64,000 nucleotides of DNA from contig OZ038378.1 in the NCBI GenBank assembly GCA_964036045.1, positions 160,588,576-160,652,575 of the forward strand, given 5' to 3'. Origin of the DNA: Eutreptiella sp. 'Long Island Sound 2002' (lineage: Eukaryota; Euglenozoa; Euglenophyceae; Eutreptiales; Eutreptiaceae). Positions 1-12,308 of this stretch are shown here, piece after piece. The notes beneath the pieces are model-generated. The model saw nothing but the letters and a program-made list of their open reading frames with translations, was not told where the DNA came from and did not search any database. Each line of letters opens with the position of its first letter. Positions within the stretch are counted from its first letter, which is position 1. The translations under genes were made by a program, and so were the position numbers.

Positions 1-460
1 AGCTGGGAAAAATTGGGACTAAGTGGGACCAAGTGGAAACAGGTGGGGAAAACTGGGAAAAATTGGGACTAAGTGGCACCAAGTGGAAACAGGTGGGGAA
101 AAGTGGGAAAAATTGGCACTAAGTGGGACCAAGTGGAAACAGGTGGGGAAAACTGGGGAAAATTGGGACTAAGTTGGACCAAGTGGAAACAGGTGGGGAA
201 AACTGGGAAAAATTGGGACTAAGTGGCACCAAGTGGAAACACGTGGGGAAAAATGGGAAAAATTGGGACTGAGTGGGACCAAGTGGAAACAGGTGGGGAA
301 AACCGGGGAAAATTCCGACCAAGTGGGACCAAGTGGAAACAGGTGGGGAAAAACGGGAAAAATTGGGACTAAGTGGGACCAAGTGCAAACAGGTGCGGAA
401 AACTGCGGAAAATTGGGACTAAGTTGGACCAAGTGGAAACAGGCGGGGAAACGTGGGAAA

Positions 461-500
461 AATTGGGACCAAGTGGAAGCACGTGGGGAAAACTGGGAAA
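461..500 (+). repeat. 40-bp monomer lacking one decamer
   Basis: The monomer runs from ttgggacc directly into aagtggaagc, so one of the two ggac(t/c)aagtg decamers is absent. The same form is at 1,901-1,940, about 7,370-7,409, 33,531-33,570, 45,330-45,369, and near 55,167, 56,357 and 56,747. The copy at 45,330 has a full-length 50-bp partner in the next HOR copy near 46,870, so it is a recent 10-bp deletion. Loss in exact 10-bp steps supports decamer sub-structure. Confidence 0.9.
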
Positions 501-2320
501 AATTGGGAGTGAGTGGGACCAAGTCGAAACAGGTGGGGAAAATTGGGAAAAATTGGCACTAACTTGGACCAAGTGGAAACAGGTGGGGAAAACTAGGGAA
601 AATTGGGACTAAGTGGGACCAAGTGGAAACAGGCGGGGAAAACTGGGAAAAATTGGGACTGAGCGGGACCAAGTGGAAACAGGTGGGGAAAACTGGGAAA
701 AATTGGGACTAAGTGGGACCAAGTGGAAACAGGTTTGGAATACTGGGAAAAATTGGGACTAAGTGGGACCAAGTGGCAACAGGTGGGGAAATGTGGGAAA
801 AATTGGGACTAAGTGGGACCAAGTGGAAACAGGTGGGGAAAAGTGAGAAAAATTGGGACTAAGTGGGACCAAGTGGAAACAGGTGGGGAAAACTGGGAAA
901 GATTTGGACTAGGTGGGACCAAGTGGAAACAGGTGGGGAAAACTGGGGAAAATTGGGACCAAGTGGGACCAAGTGGAAAGTGGTGGGGAAAACTGGGGGA
1001 AATTGGGACTAAGCGGGACCAAGTGGAAACAGGTGGGGAAAACTGGGAAAAATTCGGACTAAGTGGGACCAAGTGGAAACAGGTTTGGAATACTGCGAAA
1101 AATTGGGACTAAGTGGGACCAAGTGGCAACAGGTGGGGAAAACTGGGAAAAATTGGGACTAAGTGGGACCAAGTAGAAACAGGTGGGGAAAACTGGGGAA
1201 AATTGGGACCAAGTGGGGCCAAGTGGAAACAGGTGGGGAAAACTGGGAAAAACAAACACTAAGTGGGACCAAGTGGAAACAGGTGGGGAAAACTGGGAAA
1301 AATTGGGACTAAGTGGCACCAAGTGGAAACAGGTGGGGAAAACTGGGAAAAATTGGGACTACGTGGCACCAAGTGGCAACAGGTGGGGAAAATTGGGAAA
1401 AATTGCGACTAAGTGGGACCAAGTTGAAACAGGTGGGGATAACTGGGAAAAATTGGGACTAAGTTGGACCAAGTCGAAACAAGTGGGGAAAACTTGGAAA
1501 AATTGGGACTAAGTGGGACCAAGTTGAAACAGGTGGGGAAGACTTGGGAAAATTGGGGCTAAGTGGGACCAAGTGGAAACAGGTGGAAAAAACTGGTAAA
1601 AACAAAGACTAACTGGGACCAAGTGGAAACAGGTGCGGAAAACTGGGAAAAATTGGGACTAAGTGGCACCAAGTGGAAAGAGGTGGGGAAAACTGGGAAA
1701 AATTGGGACTAAGTGGCACCAAGTGGAAACAGGTGCGGAAAACTGGGGAAAATTGGGACTAAGTGGGACCAAGTGGAAACAGGTGGGGAAAACTGGGGGA
1801 AATTGGGACTAAGTGGGACCAAGTGGAAACAGGCGGGGAAAAGTGGGAAAAATTGGGACCAAGTGGGACCAAGTGGAAACAGGTGGGGAAAACTGGGGAA
1901 AATTGGGACCAAGTGGAAACAGGTGGGGAAAACTGGGAAAAATTGGGACTAAGTGGGACCAAGTCGAAAGAGGTGGGGAAAACTGGGAAAAATTGGGACT
2001 AACTTGGACCAAGTGGAAACAGGTGGGGAAAACTGGGGAAAATTGGGACTAAGTGGGACCAAGTGGAAACAGGCGGGGAAAAGTGGGGAAAATTGGGACT
2101 AAGCGGGACCAAGTGGAAACAGGTGGAGAAAACTGGGAAAAATTGGGACTAAGTGGGACCAAGTGGAAACAGGTTTGGAATACTGCGAAAAATTGGGACT
2201 AAGTGGGACCAAGTGGCAACAGGTGGGGAAAACTGGGAAAAATTGGGACTAAGTGGGACCAAGTGGAAACAGGTGGGGAAAACTGAGAAAAATTGGGACT
2301 AAGTGGGACCAAGTGGAAAC

Positions 2321-2331
2321 AGGTGGTGGGG
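2321..2331 (+). repeat. 3-bp insertion monomer (ggtggtgggg)
   Basis: The usual aggtgggg is expanded to aggtggtgggg, giving a 53-bp monomer. The same insertion is at 9,141-9,150, the equivalent position in the second large-HOR copy. It is a private marker showing that the two blocks are homologous by descent and not merely similar satellite. Confidence 0.9.
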
Positions 2332-2750
2332 AAAACTGGGGGAAATTGGGACTAAGTTGGACCAAGTGGAAACAGGTGGGGAAAAGTGGGAAAAATTGGG
2401 ACAAGTGGGACCAAGTGGAAACAGGTGGGGAAAACTGGGGAAAATTGGGACTAAGTGGCACCAAGTGGAAAGAGGTGGGGAAAAGTGGGAAAAATTGGGA
2501 CTAAGTGGGACCAAGTGGAAACAGGCGGGGAAAAGTGGGAAAAATTGGGACCAAGTGGGACCAAGTGGAAACAGGCGGGGAAAAGTGGGGAAAATTGGGA
2601 CTAAGCGGGACCAAGTGGAAACAGGTGGGGAAAACTGGGAAAAATTGGGACTAAGTGGGACCAAGTCGAAACAGGTGGGGAAAACTGGGAAAAATTGGGA
2701 CTAACTTGGACCAAGTGGAAACATGTGGAGAAAACTGGGGAAAATTGGGA

Positions 2751-4117
2751 CTAGGTGGGACCAAGTGGAAAGAGGTGGGGAAAACTAGCAAAAATTGGGA
2801 CTAACTTGGACCAAGTAGAAACATGTGGGAAAAAATGGGGAAAATTGGGACTATGTGGGACCAAGTGGAAACAGGTGGGGCAAACTAGGAAAAATTGGGA
2901 CAAAGTGGGACCAAGTGGAAACAGGTGGGGAAAACTGGGAAAAATTGGGACTAAGTGGGACCAAGTGGAAACAGGAGGGGAAAACTGGGGAAACTTGGGA
3001 CTAAGTTGGACCAAGCGGAAACAGGTGGGGAAAACTGAGAAAAATTGGGACCAAGTGGAACCAAGTGGAAACAGGTGGGGAAAACTGGGAAAAATTGGGA
3101 CCAAGTGGGACCAAGTGGAAACAGGTGGGGAAAACTGGGAAAAATTGGGACTAAGTGGCACCAAGTGGAAACAGGTGGGAAAACTGGCCAAAATTGGGAC
3201 TAAGTTGGACCAAGTGGAAACAGGTGGGGAAACCCGGGAAAAATTGGGACTAAGCGGGACCAAGTGGAAACAGGTGGGGAAGTGGGGAAAACTGGGGAAA
3301 ATTGGGACCAAGTGGGATCAAGTGGAAAGATGTGGGAAAAACTGGGGAAAATTGGGACGAAGTGGGACCAAGTGGAAACAGGTGGGGAAAACGGGGGAAA
3401 ATTGGGACCAAGTGGGATCAAGTGGAAACATGTGGAGAAAACTGGGGAAAATTGGGACTAGGTGGGACCAAGTGGAAAGAGGTGGGGAAAACTAGCAAAA
3501 ATTGGGACTAACGTGGACCAAGTAGAAACATGTGGGAAAAAATGGGGAAAATTGGGACTATGTGGGACCAAGTGGAAACAGGTGGGGCAAACTAGGAAAA
3601 ATTGGGACAAAGTGGGACCAAGTGGAAATAGGTGGGGAAAACTGGGAAAAATTGGGACTAAGTGGGACCAAGTGGAAACAGGAGGGGAAAACTGGGGAAA
3701 CTTGGGACTAAGTTGGACCAAGCGGAAACAGGTGGGGAAAACTGAGAAAAATTGGGACCAAGTGGAACCAAGTGGAAACAGGTGGGGAAAACTGGGAAAA
3801 ATTGGGACCAAGTGGGACCAAGTGGAAACAGGTGGGGAAAACTGGCAAAAATTGGGACTAAGTGGCACCAAGTGGAAACAGGTGGGAAAACTGGCCAAAA
3901 TTGGGACTAAGTTGGACCAAGTGGAAACAGGTGGGGAAAACCGGGAAAAATTGGGACTAAGCGGGACCAAGTGGAAACAGGTGGGGAAGTGGGGAAAACT
4001 GGGGAAAATTGGGACCAAGTGGGATCAAGTGGAAAGATGTGGGAAAAACTCGGGAAAATTGGGACCAAGTGGGACCAAGTGGAAACAGGTGGGGAAAACG
4101 GGGGAAAATTGGGACTA
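2751..4117 (+). repeat. 707-bp tandem duplication inside the array
   Basis: 2,751-3,457 is repeated at 3,458-4,117 with a constant 707-bp offset (14 monomers plus 7 bp). Both copies carry the same private variants: actagcaaaa, agtagaaacatgtggg, gtggggcaaactagg, gacaaagtggg, agcggaaacagg and ggtggggaagtgggg (3,273 and 3,980). They differ at scattered single bases (for example aacttggacc in copy 1, aacgtggacc in copy 2). The copies diverge near 3,410 / 4,117. Confidence 0.88.
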
Positions 4118-6263
4118 AGTGGGACCAAGTCGAAACAGGTGGGGAAAACTGGGGAAAATTGGGACGAACTTGGACCAAGTGGAAACAGGCGAGGAAAACT
4201 GGGAAAAATTGGGACTAGGTGGGACCAAGTGGAAACAGGTGGGGAAAACTGGCGAAAATTGGGACCAAGTGGGACCAAGTGGAAACAGGTGGAGAAAACT
4301 GGGGAAACTTGGGACTAAGTTGGACCAAGCGGAAACAGGTGGGGAAAACTGAGAAAAATTGGGACCAAGTGGAACCAAGTGGAAACAGGTGGGGAAAACT
4401 GGGAAAAATTGGGACGAACTTGGACCAAGTGGAAACAGGCGAGGAAAACTGGGAAAAATTGGGACTAAGTGGGACCAAGTGGAAACAGGAGGGGAAAACT
4501 GGGGAAACTTGGGACTAAGTTGGACCAAGCGGAAACAGGTGGGGAAAACTGAGAAAAATTGGGACCAAGTGGAACCAAGTGGAAACAGGTGGGGAAAACT
4601 GGGAAAAATTGGGACTAAGTGGGACCAAGTGGAAACAGGAGGGGAAAACTGGGGAAACTTGGGACTAAGTGGGACCAAGTGGAAACAGGAGGGGAAAACT
4701 GGGGAAACTTGGGACTAAGTTGGACCAAGCGGAAACAGGTGGGGAAAACTGAGAAAAATTGGGACCAAGTGGAACCAAGTGGAAACAGGTGGGGAAAACT
4801 GGGAAAAATTGGGACCAAGTGGGACCAAGTGGAAACAGGTGGGGAAAACTGGGAAAAATTGGGACTAAGTGGCACCAAGTGGAAACAGGTGGGAAAACTG
4901 GCCAAAATTGGGACTAAGTTGGACCAAGTGGAAACAGGTGGGGAAAACCGGGAAAAATTGGGACTAAGTGGCACCAAGTGGAAACAGGTGGGAAAACTGG
5001 CCAAAATTGGGACTAAGTTGGACCAAGTGGAAACAGGTGGGGAAGTGGGGAAAACTGGGGAAAATTGGGACCAAGTGGGATCAAGTGGAAAGATGTGGGA
5101 AAAACTGGGGAAAATTGGGACCAAGTGGGACCAAGTGGAAACAGGTGGGGAAAACGGGGGAAAATTGGGACTAAGTGGGACCAAGTCGAAACAGGTGGGG
5201 AAAACTGGGAAAAATTGGGACGAACTTGGACCAAGTGGAAACAGGCGAAGAAAACTGGGAAAAATTGGGACTAGGTGGGACCAAGTGGAAACAGGTGGGG
5301 AAAACTGGCGAAAATTGGGACCAAGTGGGACCAAGTGGAAACAGGTGGGGAAAACTGGGGGAAATTGGGACTAAGTGGGACCAAGTGGAAACATGTGGGG
5401 AAAGCTGGGAAAAATTGGGACTAAGTGGCACCAAGTGGAAACAGGTGGGGAAAACTGGGAAAAATTGGGACTAAGTGGGACCAAGTGGAAACAGGTGGGG
5501 AAAACTGGGGAAGAATTGGGACTAAGTGGGACCAAGTGGAAACAGGTGGTCAAAACTGGCAAAAATTGGGACTAACTTGGACCAAGTGGAAACAGGTGGG
5601 GAAAACTGGCGAAAATTGGGACTATGTGGGACCAAGTGGAAACAGGTGGGGAATACTGGGAAAAATTGGGACTAAGTGGGACCAAGTGGAAACCGGTGGG
5701 GCGAACTAGGAAAAGCTGGCATAAAGTGGGACCAAGTGGAAACAGGTGGTGAAAACTGAGAAAAATTGGGACTAAGTGGGACCAAGTGGAAACAGGTGGG
5801 GAAAAAGTGGGAAAAATTGAGACAAGTGGGACCAAGTGGAAACAGGTGGGGAAAAATGGGAAAAATTGGGACCAAGTGGGACCAAGTGGAAACAGGTGGG
5901 AAAACTGGGAAAAATTGGGACTAAGTGGGACCAAGTGGAAACACGTGGGGAAAACTGGGAAAAATTGGGACTAAGTGGGACCAAGTGGAAACAGGTGGGG
6001 AAAACTGGGAAAAATTGGGACTAAGTGGGACCAAGTGGAAACAGGTGGGGAAAACTGGCAAAATTTGGGACTAAGTGGCACCAAGTGGAAACAGGTGGGG
6101 AAAACTGGGAAAAAGTGGGACTAAGTGGGACCAAGTGGGAACCGGTGGGGAAAACTGGGGAAAATTGGGACTAAGTTGGACCAAGTGGAAACAGGTGGGG
6201 AAAACCGGGAAAAATTGGGACTAAGCGGGACCAAGTGGAAACAGGTGGGGAAGTGGGGAAAAC
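3273..6263 (+). repeat. Four-copy marker ggtggggaagtgggg in an expanding HOR
   Basis: A private deletion monomer, ggtggggaagtggggaaaac, occurs four times, starting at 3,273, 3,980, 5,036 and 6,244. The flanking variants agree (caagtgggatcaagtggaaag and aacgggggaaaattggg downstream). Spacings are 707, 1,056 and 1,208 bp. Successive copies have thus gained whole segments, including repeated agcggaaacagg / ggaaacaggagggg modules between 4,300 and 4,800. This is one HOR lineage growing by unequal steps within the 2,760-6,909 interval that separates the two large block-A copies. Confidence 0.8.
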
Positions 6264-6909
6264 TGGGGAAAATTGGGACCAAGTGGGATCAAGTGGAAAG
6301 ATGTGGGAAAAACTGGGGAAAATCGGGACCAAGTGGGACCAAGTGGAAACAGGTGGGGAAAACGGGGGAAAATTGGGACTAAGTGGGACCAAGTCGAAAC
6401 AGGTGGGGAAAACTGGGAAAAATTGGGACGAACTTGGACCAAGTGGAAACAGGCGAGGAAAACTGGGAAAAATTGGGACTAGGTGGGACCAAGTGGCAAC
6501 AGGTGGGGAAAACTGGCGAAAATTGGGACCAAGTGGGACCAAGTGGAAACAGGTGGGGAAAACTGGGGGAAATTGGGACTAAGTGGGACCAAGTGGAAAC
6601 ACGTGGGGAAAACTGGGAAAAATTGGGACTAAGTGGGACCAAGTGGAAACAGGTGGGGAAAACTGGGAAAAATTGGGACTAAGTGGGACCAAGTGGAAAC
6701 AGGTGGGGAAAACTGGCAAAATTTGGGACTAAGTGGCACCAAGTGGAAACAGGTGGGGAAAACTGGGAAAAAGTGGGACTAAGTGGGACCAAGTGGGAAC
6801 AGGTGGGGAAAACTGGGGAAAATTGGGACTAAGTTGGACCAAGTGGAAACAGGTGGGGAAAACTTGGATAAATTGGGACTAAGTGGGACCAAGTGGAAAC
6901 AGGTGGGAA
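4118..6909 (+). repeat. Nested HOR interval between block A copies
   Basis: Most of this stretch is built from modules of the preceding 707-bp unit. 5,013-5,434 recurs at 6,221-6,642 with an offset of 1,208 bp. Distinctive monomers include ggcgaggaaaac, acttggacc, ggtcaaaactggcaaaa (5,546) and gtggggcgaactagg (5,696). Several monomers are 49 bp, including ggtgggaaaactgg and gagacaagtggg. No non-satellite sequence was seen. Confidence 0.75.
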
Positions 6910-9640
6910 AACTGGGAAAAATTGGGACTAAGTGGGACCAAGTGGAAACAGGTGAAGAAAACTGGGAAAAATTGGGACTAAGTGGGACCAAGTGGAAACA
7001 GGTGGGGAAAGCTGGGAAAAATTGGCACTAAGTGGGACCAAGTGGAAACAGGTGGGGAAAACTGGGGGAAATTGGGACTAAGTTGGACCAAGTGGAAACA
7101 GGTGGGGAAAACTGGGAAAATTTGGGACTAAGTGGCACCAAGTGGAAACACGTGGGGAAAAATGGGAAAAATTGGGACTGAGTGGCACCAAGTGGAAACA
7201 GGTGGGGAAAACCGGGGAAAATTGGGACCAAGTGGGACCAAGTGGAAACAGGTGGGGAAAACTGGGAAAAATTGGGACTAAGTGGGACCAAGTGCAAACA
7301 GGTGCGGAAAACTGCGGAAAATTGGGACTAAGTTGGACCAAGTGGAGACAGGCGGGGAAAAGTGGGAAACATTGGGACCAAGTGGAAGCACGTGGGGAAA
7401 ACCCGGAAAAATTGGCACTAAGTGGGACCAAGTCGAAACAGGTGGGGAAAATTGGGAAAAATTGGCACTAACTTGGACCAAGTGGAAACAGGTGGGGAAA
7501 ACTAGGGAAAATTGGGACTAAGTGGGACCAAGTGGAAACAGGCGGGGACAACTGGGAAAAATTGGGACTGAGCGGGACCAAGTGGAAACAGGTGGGGAAA
7601 ACTGGGAAAAATTGGGACTAAGTGGGACCAAGTGGAAACAGGTTTGGAATACTGGGAAAAATTGGGACTAAGTGGGACCAAGTGGCAACAGGTGGGGAAA
7701 AGTGGGAAAAATTGGGACTAAGTGGGACCAAGTGGAAACAGGTGGGGAAAAGTGAGAAAAATTGGGACTAAGTGGGACCAAGTGGAAACAGGTGGGGAAA
7801 ACTGGGAAAGATTTGGACTAGGTGGGACCAAGTGGAAACAGGTGGGGAAAACTGGGGAAAATTGGGACCAAGTGGGACCAAGGGGACACAGGTGGGGAAA
7901 ACTTGGGAAAATTGGGACTAAGTGGGACCAAGTGGAAACAGGTGGGGAAAACTGGGAAAAACAAAGACTAAGTGGGACCAAGTGGAAACAGGTGGGGAAA
8001 ACTGGGAAAAATTGGGACTAAGTGGCACCAAGTGGAAACAGGTGGGGAAAACTGGGAAAAATTGGGACTGAGTGGCACCAAGTGGAAACAGGTGGGTAAA
8101 ACTGGGAAAAATTGGGACTAAGTGGCACCAAGTGGAAACAGGTGGGGAAAAGTGAGAAAAATTGGGACTAAGTGGGACCAAGTGGCAACAGGTGGGGAAA
8201 ATTGGGAAAATTTGCGACTAAGTGGGAGCATGTTGAAACAGGTGGGGATAACTGGGAAAAATTGGGACTAAGTTGGACCAAGTCGAAACAAGTGGGGAAA
8301 ACTTGGAAAAATTGGGACTAAGTGGGACCAAGTTGAAACAGGTGGGGAAGACTTGGTAAAATTGGGACTAAGTGGGACCAAGTGGAAACAGGTGGAAAAA
8401 ACTGGTAAAAACAAAGACTAACTGGGACCAAGTGGAAACAGGTGCGGAAAACTGGGAAAAATTGGGACTAAGTGGCACCAAGTGGAAAGAGGTGGGGAAA
8501 ACTGGGAAAAATTGGGACTAAGTGGCACCAAGTGGAAAGAGGTGGGGAAAACTGGGGAAAATTGGGACTAAGTGGGACCAAGTGGAAACAGGTGGGGAAA
8601 ACTGGGGGAAATTGGGACTAAGTGGGACCAAGTCGAAACAGGCGGGGAAAAGTGGAAAAAATTGGGACCAAGTGGGACCAAGTGGAAACAGGTGGGGAAA
8701 ACTGGGGAAAATTGGGACCAAGTGGGACCAAGAGGAAACAGGTGGGGAAAACTGGGAAAAATTGGGACTAAGTGGGACCAAGTCGAAACAGGTGGGGAAA
8801 ACTGGGGAAAATTGGGACTAACTTGGACCAAGTGGAAACAGGTGGGGAAAACTTGGGAAAATTGGGACTAAGTGGGACCAAGTGGAAACAGGCGGGGAAA
8901 AGTGGGGGAAATTGGGACTAAGCGGGACCAAGTGGAAACAGGTGGGGAAAAGTGGGAAAAATTGGGACTAAGTGGGACCAAGTGGAAACAGGTTTGGAAT
9001 ACTGCGAAAAATTGGGACTAAGTGGGACCAAGTGGCAACAGGTGGGGAAAACTCGGAAAAATTGGGACTAAGTGGGACCAAGTGGAAACAGGTGGGGAAA
9101 ACTGAGAAAAATTGGGACTAAGTGGGACCAAGTGGAAACAGGTGGTGGGGAAAACTGGGGAAAATTGGGACTAAGTTGGACCAAGTGGAAACAGGTGGGG
9201 AAAACTGGGAAAAATTGGGACAAGTGGGACCAAGTGGAAACAGGTGGGGAAAACTGGGGAAAATTGGGACTAAGTGGCACCAAGTGGAAAGAGGTGGGGA
9301 AAACTGGGAAAAATTGGGACTAAGTGGGACCAAGTGGAAACAGGCGGGGAAAAGTGGGAAAAATTGGGACCAAGTGGGACCAAGTGGAAACAGGTGGGGA
9401 AAACTGGGGAAAATTGGGACTAAGTGGGACCAAGTGGAAACAGGCGGGGAAAAGTGGGGAAAATTGGGACTAAGCGGGACCAAGTGGAAACAGGTGGGGA
9501 AAACTGGGAAAAATTGGGACTAAGTGGGACCAAGTCGAAACAGGTGGGGAAAACTGGGAAAAATTGGGACTAACTTGGACCAAGTGGAAACAGGTGGAGA
9601 AAACTGGGGAAAATTGGGACTAGGTGGGACCAAGTGGAAA
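6910..9640 (+). repeat. Large HOR block A, copy 2
   Basis: Second copy of the block seen at 1-2,760. It keeps the order of all marker monomers but has lost about two monomers between the points equivalent to 1,072 and 1,709. It is independently diverged: for example aaaacaaagact at 7,960 where copy 1 has aaaacaaacact at 1,251. After 9,640 the sequence no longer follows copy 1 and passes into ggcacc / ggaaagagg-rich monomers. Confidence 0.85.
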
Positions 9641-10679
9641 CAGGTGGGGAAAACTGGGAAAAATTGGGACTAAGTGGCACCAAGTGGAAAGAGGTGGGGA
9701 AAACTGGGGAAAATTGGGACTAAGTGGCACCAAGTGGAAACAGGTGGAGAAAACTGGGAAAAATTGGGACTAAGTGGCACCAAGTGGAAACAGGTGGGGA
9801 AAACTGGGAAAAATTGGGACTAAGTGGCACCAAGTGGAAAGAGGTGGGGAAAAGTGGGGAAAATTGGGACTAAGTGGGACCAAGTGGAAACAGGTGGGGA
9901 AAACTGGGGAAAATTGGGACTAAGTGGGACCAAGTGGAAACAGGCGGGGAAAAGTTCAAAAAATTGAGACTAAGACGGACCAAGTGGAAACAGGTGGGGA
10001 AAACTGGGAAAAATTGGGACTAAGTGGGACCACGTGGAAACTGGTTTGGAATACCGCGAAAAATTGGGACTAAGTGGGACCAAGTGGCAACAAGTGGGCA
10101 AAACTGGGAAAAATTGGGACTAAGTGGGACCAAGTGGAAACAGGTGGGGAAAACTGAGAAAAATTGGGACTAAGTGGGACCAAGTGGAAACAGGTGGGGA
10201 AAACTGGACAAGATTCGGACTAGCTGGGACCAAGTGGAAACAGGTGGGGAAAACTGGGGAAAATTGGGAACAAGTGGGACCAAGTGGAAACAGGTGGGGA
10301 AAACTGGTAAAAATTGCGACTAAGTGGGACCAAATTGAAACAGGTGGGGAAAGCTGTGAAAAATTGGGACTAAGTTTGACCAAGTCGAAACAGGTGGGGA
10401 AAAGTGGGAAAAATTGGGACAAATTGGGAACAAGTGGAAACAGGTGGGGAAAATTTGGGGAAATTGGGACTAAGTGGGACCAAGTGGAAACAGGTTGGGA
10501 AAACTGGGAAAAACAAACACTAAGTGGGACCAAGTGGAAACAGGTGGGGAAAACTGGGAAAAATTGGGACTAAGTGGCACCAAGTGGAAACAGGTGGGGA
10601 AAACTGGGAAAAGTTGGGAGTAAGTGGCACCAAGTGGAAACAGGTGGGGAAAACTGGGGGAAATTGGGACTAAGTGGGA
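9641..10679 (+). repeat. Diverged satellite between HOR blocks
   Basis: Ordinary monomers rich in the ggcaccaag and ggaaagagg variants, followed at 10,031-10,230 by the four-monomer marker series: TTTGGAATAC, ggcaacaag, actgagaaaa, gattcggactagc. A diverged relative of 720-1,300 is recognisable, including aaaacaaacact near 10,510. Irregular bases (aaagttcaaaaaattgagactaagacgg at 9,952-9,980) suggest relaxed homogenisation here. Confidence 0.7.
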
Positions 10680-11585
10680 CCAAGTGGAAACAGGTGGGGA
10701 AAACTGGGAAAAATTGGGACTAAGTTGGACCAAGTGGAAACAGGTGGGGAAAACTGGGGAAAATTGGGACAAGTGGGACCAAGTGGAAACAGGTGGGGAA
10801 AACTGGGGGAAATTGGGACTAAGTGGGACCAAGTGGAAACAGGTGGGGAAAACTTGGAAAAATTGGGACTAAGTGGGACCAAGTGGAAACAGGTGGGGAA
10901 AACTGGGGAAAATTGGGACTAAGTGGGACCAAGTGGAAGCACGTGGGGAAAACTGGGGAAAATTGGGACTAAGTGGCACCAAGTGGAAAGAGGTGGGGAA
11001 AACTGGGAAAAATTGGGACTAAGTGGCACCAAGTGGGAAGAGGTGGGGAAAGCTGGGAAAAATCGGGACTAAGTGGGACCAAGTGGAAACAGGTGGGGAA
11101 AACTGGGGAAAATTGGGACTAAGTGGGACCAAGTGGAAACAGGCGGGGAAAAGTGGGAAAAATTTGGGGCAAGTGGGACCAAGTGGAGACAGGTGAGGAA
11201 AACTGGGGAAAATTGGGACCAAGTGGGACCAAGTGGAAGCACGTGGAAAAAACTGGGGAAAATTGGGACTAACTGGGACCAAGTGGAAACAGGTTTGGAA
11301 TACTGCGAAAAATTGGGACTAAGTGGGACCAAGTGGTAACAAGTGGGGGAAACTGGGAAACATTGGGACTAAGTGGGACCAAGTGGAAACATGTGGGGAA
11401 AACTGAGAAAAAGTGGGACTAAGTGGGACCAAGTGGAAACAGGTGGGGAAAACTGGAAAAGATTCGGACTAGCTGGGACCAAGTGGAAACAGGTGGGGAA
11501 AACTGGGGAAAATTGGGACCAAGTGGGGCCAAGTGGAAACAGGTGGGGAAAACTGGGGAAAATTGGGACTAAGTGGGACCAAGTT
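10680..11585 (+). repeat. ~0.9-kb duplicated block, left copy
   Basis: Repeated at 12,531-13,436 with a 1,851-bp offset. Shared marks include ggaagcacgtgg, ggcaccaagtgggaagagg, agctgggaaaaatcggg, tttggggcaagtggg (11,163), ggagacaggtgagg, tactgcgaaa and ggtaacaagtggggg. The two copies flank the inverted segment at 11,686-12,308. Duplication and inversion may therefore come from one rearrangement, which is an inference from position only. Confidence 0.83.
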
Positions 11586-11675
11586 GAAACAGGTGGGGAA
11601 AGCTAGGAAAAATTGGGACTAAGTTTGACCAAGTCGAAACAGGTGGGGAAAACTTGGGAAAATTGGGACTAAGTG

Positions 11676-11716
11676 GGACCAAGTGTCAGTTTTCCCCACC
11701 TGTTTCCACTTGGTCC
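11676..11716. repeat. Left junction of inversion 1, fold-back arms
   Basis: The forward array ends ...gggaccaagtg at 11,685 and the next base begins opposite-orientation satellite (tcagttttcc). GGACCAAGTG at 11,676-11,685 pairs perfectly with CACTTGGTCC at 11,707-11,716 across a 22-nt loop, and homology continues outward on both sides. The switch occurs within a monomer. Confidence 0.9.
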
Positions 11717-12308
11717 AACTTAGTCCCAATTTCCCCTAGTTTTCCCCACCTGTTTCCACTTGGTCCCACTTAGTCCCAGTTTTTCCCAGTTTTCCCACCT
11801 GTTTCCACTTGGTCCCACTTAGTCCCAATGTTTCCCAGTTTTCCCACCTGTTTCCACTTAGTCCCATTTGGTCCCAATTTTTCCCAGTTTTCCCCACCTG
11901 TTTCCACTTGGTCCAACTTAGTCCCAATTTCCCCCAGTTTTCCCCACCTGTTTCCACTTGGTCCCACTTAGTCCCAGTTTTCCCCAGTTTTCCCCACCTG
12001 TTTCCACTTGGTGCCACTTTGTCCCAAATTTCCCCAGTTTGCCCCACCCGTTTCCACTTGGTCCAACTTAGTCCCAATTTTCCCCAGTTTTCCCCACCTG
12101 TTTCCACTTGGTCCCACTTAGTCCAAATTTTCCCCAGTTTTCCCCACATGTTTCCACTTGGTGCCACTTAGTCCCAATTTTTCCCAGTTTTCCCCACCTG
12201 TTTCCACTTGGTGCCACTTAGTCCCAATTTTTCCCAGTTTTCCTCACCTGTTTCCACTTGGTCCCACTTAGTCTTTGTTTTCCCCACTTTTCCCCACCTG
12301 TTTCCACT
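11686..12308 (-). repeat. Inverted satellite segment 1 (623 bp)
   Basis: The + strand switches to the complement (tttccccacctgtttcc, ggtcccacttagtccc) for about 12 monomers, then returns. Read on the - strand, the segment carries variants typical of the 14-23-kb HORs: aaaacaaagact, aatttggactaag, ggcaccaagtgg and tttgggacaaagtggcacc (complement near 12,010-12,035). It looks like an inverted HOR fragment, diverged from any one forward copy. At the right junction tttccact meets actgagaataattggg, sharing act at 12,306-12,308. The forward sequence resumes with gagaataatt, a monomer otherwise seen at 18,480, 20,490 and 22,300. Confidence 0.93.

Larger units (their letters stand above)
1..2760 (+). 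repeat. Large HOR block A, copy 1 (truncated by window start)
   Basis: This block matches 6,910-9,640 variant by variant. Shared marks include aattggcact (111 / 7,020), the 40-bp monomer (461 / 7,370), the TTTGGAATACT monomer (731 / 7,641) and the 53-bp monomer with ggtggtgggg (2,321 / 9,141). Spacing between equivalent points is 6,909 bp up to ~1,070, 6,709 at 1,251, 6,809 at 1,601 and 6,819 from 2,249. Whole-monomer gains and losses have therefore occurred since duplication. Similarity ends near 2,760 / 9,640, just after the monomer reading gagaaaactgg then gggactaggtggg. The block begins before the window. Confidence 0.85.
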
